A stretch of 7,078 nt of DNA from JAZDJP01 sp043803805 (GTDB taxonomy: Bacteria; Planctomycetota; JAZDJP01), in the NCBI GenBank assembly GCA_043803805.1, contig JAZDJP010000144.1, forward strand, positions 1 through 7,078. Direction: 5' to 3'. The notes beneath the pieces were generated by a model. That model saw only the letters and a program-made list of their open reading frames with translations. It did no database searches and had not been told where the DNA came from. Position numbers and translations under genes: made by a program. Positions 5,868 through 7,078 of the stretch are shown one piece after another. Each line of letters opens with the position of its first letter. The stretch's first letter is position 1.

Positions 5868-6806
5868 TCACTTCTTTCTTGAACCTTCACCATTTTCGGA
5901 TTTCTGTTCATCCCACGGCCGAAATAACAGCTCCAAAACAACACAACTCTCGTGGTACGGGCATCGCAACGGTGGCGAGCGATACCACTTCATATCATCC
6001 TGATCAGCCACATTTCTCCCGGCATATGACGAATCCCATATGTAACCTTTTGGAATCCGGTCATAAGCGGCTGCCAATGCGCAAACTTCCGGGATTTGTT
6101 CACCCATCTCTTTCATGACCGTGGAATATGGCAATAAAGCTTTTTCCAGTTCGGAATACGATGCCACATTGGGCATTTTCCCGCCATGCTCCTTGACATA
6201 TGCCTCAATTCCCCGGCACAACCATTTCATCCGCACGTCGCAATCCCGCCTCGCATACGCGCCTCCCCACCCGTGGAGATACCCCCCCGTAATCGGATAA
6301 GGAAGCAGACAGATTGCATAGGCAACGATGTTCACCGTAGTCACCCACAACAATGACTTCCCCTTCAAAATCCGACGCGCCAACCAAAGACACGCAATCA
6401 GAATGACCAAGCCCCACAAATTCCACCCGACAAACAAATCGCCGGCCTTCTCCCATCCCCAACCCCAGAATGCCGGATGCGGGAAGTCCAATCCGGGAGG
6501 GGGAGCCGTGCTCATGCGGGAATTGATCCGCCCGTACATAAAAAAGACACCGGAAAATACCGCGAACACCCCCACAGCGCCCAGAATGGATTTCCACCAA
6601 CCCCATCTCCAGAATTCCCGAAACGCGACAATATTCACTAAAACAAGAATCCCCACGGACAACGGGAAAACCCACCTAAGTTCAATCGGAGGCGTAATTG
6701 GCGTTGAAACGTATCGCGCGAAACCATGCGCCTGCGCCGGGGATGTGACCAAGAACATCCCCCCGGCAACCAAGCCTCCACAACCGATGCGCATGAGACG
6801 TTTCAT
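5868..6806 (-). CDS. Signal-peptide protein with four membrane spans and a pilin-like C-terminal domain
   Basis: This 312-residue protein starts at ATG 6806-6804, chosen because AAGGAGG lies five bases upstream. An ATG at 6824 overlapping the peptidase stop as ATGA has no such site. A Sec signal peptide with a likely cut after 'SPAQA' (residue 26) is followed by helices at about 46-62, 73-91, 129-145 and 152-170. The C-terminal domain then lies outside the cytoplasm. It resembles the soluble part of the H-X9-DG/DUF1559 pilin-like proteins: 'CDVRMKWLCRGIEAYVKEHGGKMP' (from C189) parallels the Cys-x-x-Asn-Leu...Tyr...Gly-Gly start of that family. 'YAGRNVADQDD' echoes 'IGRNVANDPRV' of the protein at 1215-1592. 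The HX9DG motif itself is absent. The gene sits between the peptidase and the fused membrane protein in one tight run. Its function is unknown. Confidence 0.82.
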   Translation of the reverse strand: MKRLMRIGCGGLVAGGMFLVTSPAQAHGFARYVSTPITPPIELRWVFPLSVGILVLVNIVAFREFWRWGWWKSILGAVGVFAVFSGVFFMYGRINSRMSTAPPPGLDFPHPAFWGWGWEKAGDLFVGWNLWGLVILIACLWLARRILKGKSLLWVTTVNIVAYAICLLPYPITGGYLHGWGGAYARRDCDVRMKWLCRGIEAYVKEHGGKMPNVASYSELEKALLPYSTVMKEMGEQIPEVCALAAAYDRIPKGYIWDSSYAGRNVADQDDMKWYRSPPLRCPYHESCVVLELLFRPWDEQKSENGEGSRKK

Positions 6807-6811
6807 AAGAC

Positions 6812-6818
6812 CCTCCTT
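6812..6818 (-). promoter_or_regulatory. Ribosome binding site of the signal-peptide membrane protein gene
   Basis: AAGGAGG, extended to GGAAGGAGGG, is the best ribosome binding site in the window and stands five bases before ATG 6806-6804. It lies just after the peptidase stop (6823-6821), so the two genes are adjacent in one transcript with a 14-base gap. Confidence 0.75.
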
Positions 6819-6820
6819 CC

Positions 6821-7078
6821 TCATTCAACGGCCAGCACCACATAAATCCCCCGCGCCAGCCGCTCAAACGCCGGCCGGGTTTCCTGGCGCATGCCGGAAA
6901 GCGGATCGGCAATGTGAACGGCATCCCCCGCCTCAAGCACCACCACCCAGTGATCCACAAACCAGGTGTGCCGGACGACGGCCATGGCGGGCCGGCCCAG
7001 GGACCGCAGGCCCTTCAGGTCCGTCCGGATCAGAATCGGGCGGAGTCCGGTTCCCGCCAGTTTCCGCCGCAATCCCCG
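6821..7078 (-). CDS. C39-family cysteine peptidase, C-terminal part (continues from 1-666 across the join)
   Basis: This segment encodes residues 176-260 of the peptidase, including H218 in 'FVDHWVVVLEAG' and D233 in 'HIADPLSG'. Those two residues complete the Cys-His-Asp set whose Cys (C136) lies in the 1-666 segment. The frame is open to the window edge and has no start of its own. Joined at the 141-base overlap it forms a 261-codon gene from 666 through the junction to TGA 6823-6821. The final strands ('ARGIYVVLAVE') fit the end of a C39 domain, so nothing is missing at the C terminus. The signal-peptide membrane protein gene follows 14 bases downstream. Confidence 0.83.
   Translation of the reverse strand, partial: RGLRRKLAGTGLRPILIRTDLKGLRSLGRPAMAVVRHTWFVDHWVVVLEAGDAVHIADPLSGMRQETRPAFERLARGIYVVLAVE
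6938..7078. repeat. Terminal direct repeat, right copy (circular overlap)
   Basis: This is identical to bases 1-141. Removing one copy gives a 6937-bp unit whose only junction-spanning gene is intact. Confidence 0.93.

Noticed and set aside
5122..6003. Plus-strand 293-residue frame
   Set aside because: It is antisense to the fused membrane protein gene, with charged low-complexity composition and no motif; the minus-strand genes are far better supported.
1..7078. Terminally redundant phage genome or plasmid
   Set aside because: No capsid, terminase, integrase, replication or mobilisation gene is visible; all genes encode membrane or envelope-type proteins.

Overview
The window is a GC-rich stretch in which every credible gene lies on the minus strand. 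Bases 1-141 are identical to 6938-7078, and one open reading frame runs through the join in phase. The sequence therefore reads as a closed circle of 6937 bp, or as one unit of a head-to-tail tandem array that an assembler collapsed. An overlap of exactly 141 bases is what a de Bruijn assembler with a maximum k of 141 leaves on a circular path. I see no replication, mobilisation, transposase or phage gene, so an autonomous plasmid or phage is not supported.

No gene here is a taxonomic marker. Two features are characteristic of environmental bacteria of the PVC type (Planctomycetes, Verrucomicrobia, Lentisphaerae, Omnitrophota): many pilin-like proteins with the 'H-X9-DG' signature, and intergenic clusters of 7- and 8-bp tandem repeats. 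That placement is inference only.

Reading along the minus strand around the circle, unit 1 begins at 666 with a membrane-anchored C39-family cysteine peptidase. It runs through the join and ends at 6821. Next comes a signal-peptide protein with four membrane spans and a pilin-like C-terminal domain (6806-5868). Then comes a very large polytopic membrane protein that is now fused in frame to a pilin-like protein (5853-3706). These genes abut or overlap by a few bases. A repeat cluster follows (3705-3464). Unit 2 is a second, distantly paralogous polytopic membrane protein carrying an N-terminal zinc ribbon (3463-1589). It overlaps an H-X9-DG pilin-like gene (1592-943) that is broken by a frameshift near 1221. 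A second repeat cluster (942-667) leads back to the peptidase.

The theme is consistent: every product has hydrophobic segments plus a soluble domain predicted outside the cytoplasm, and the pairing 'polytopic protein then pilin-like protein' occurs twice. The likely setting is a cell-envelope assembly or export function with a dedicated C39-type peptidase, but no substrate or activity can be assigned from sequence. The most notable points are the circular or tandem state, the peptidase gene across the join, a dispersed palindrome that appears to have fused two genes, and the repeat clusters as possible recombination sites.
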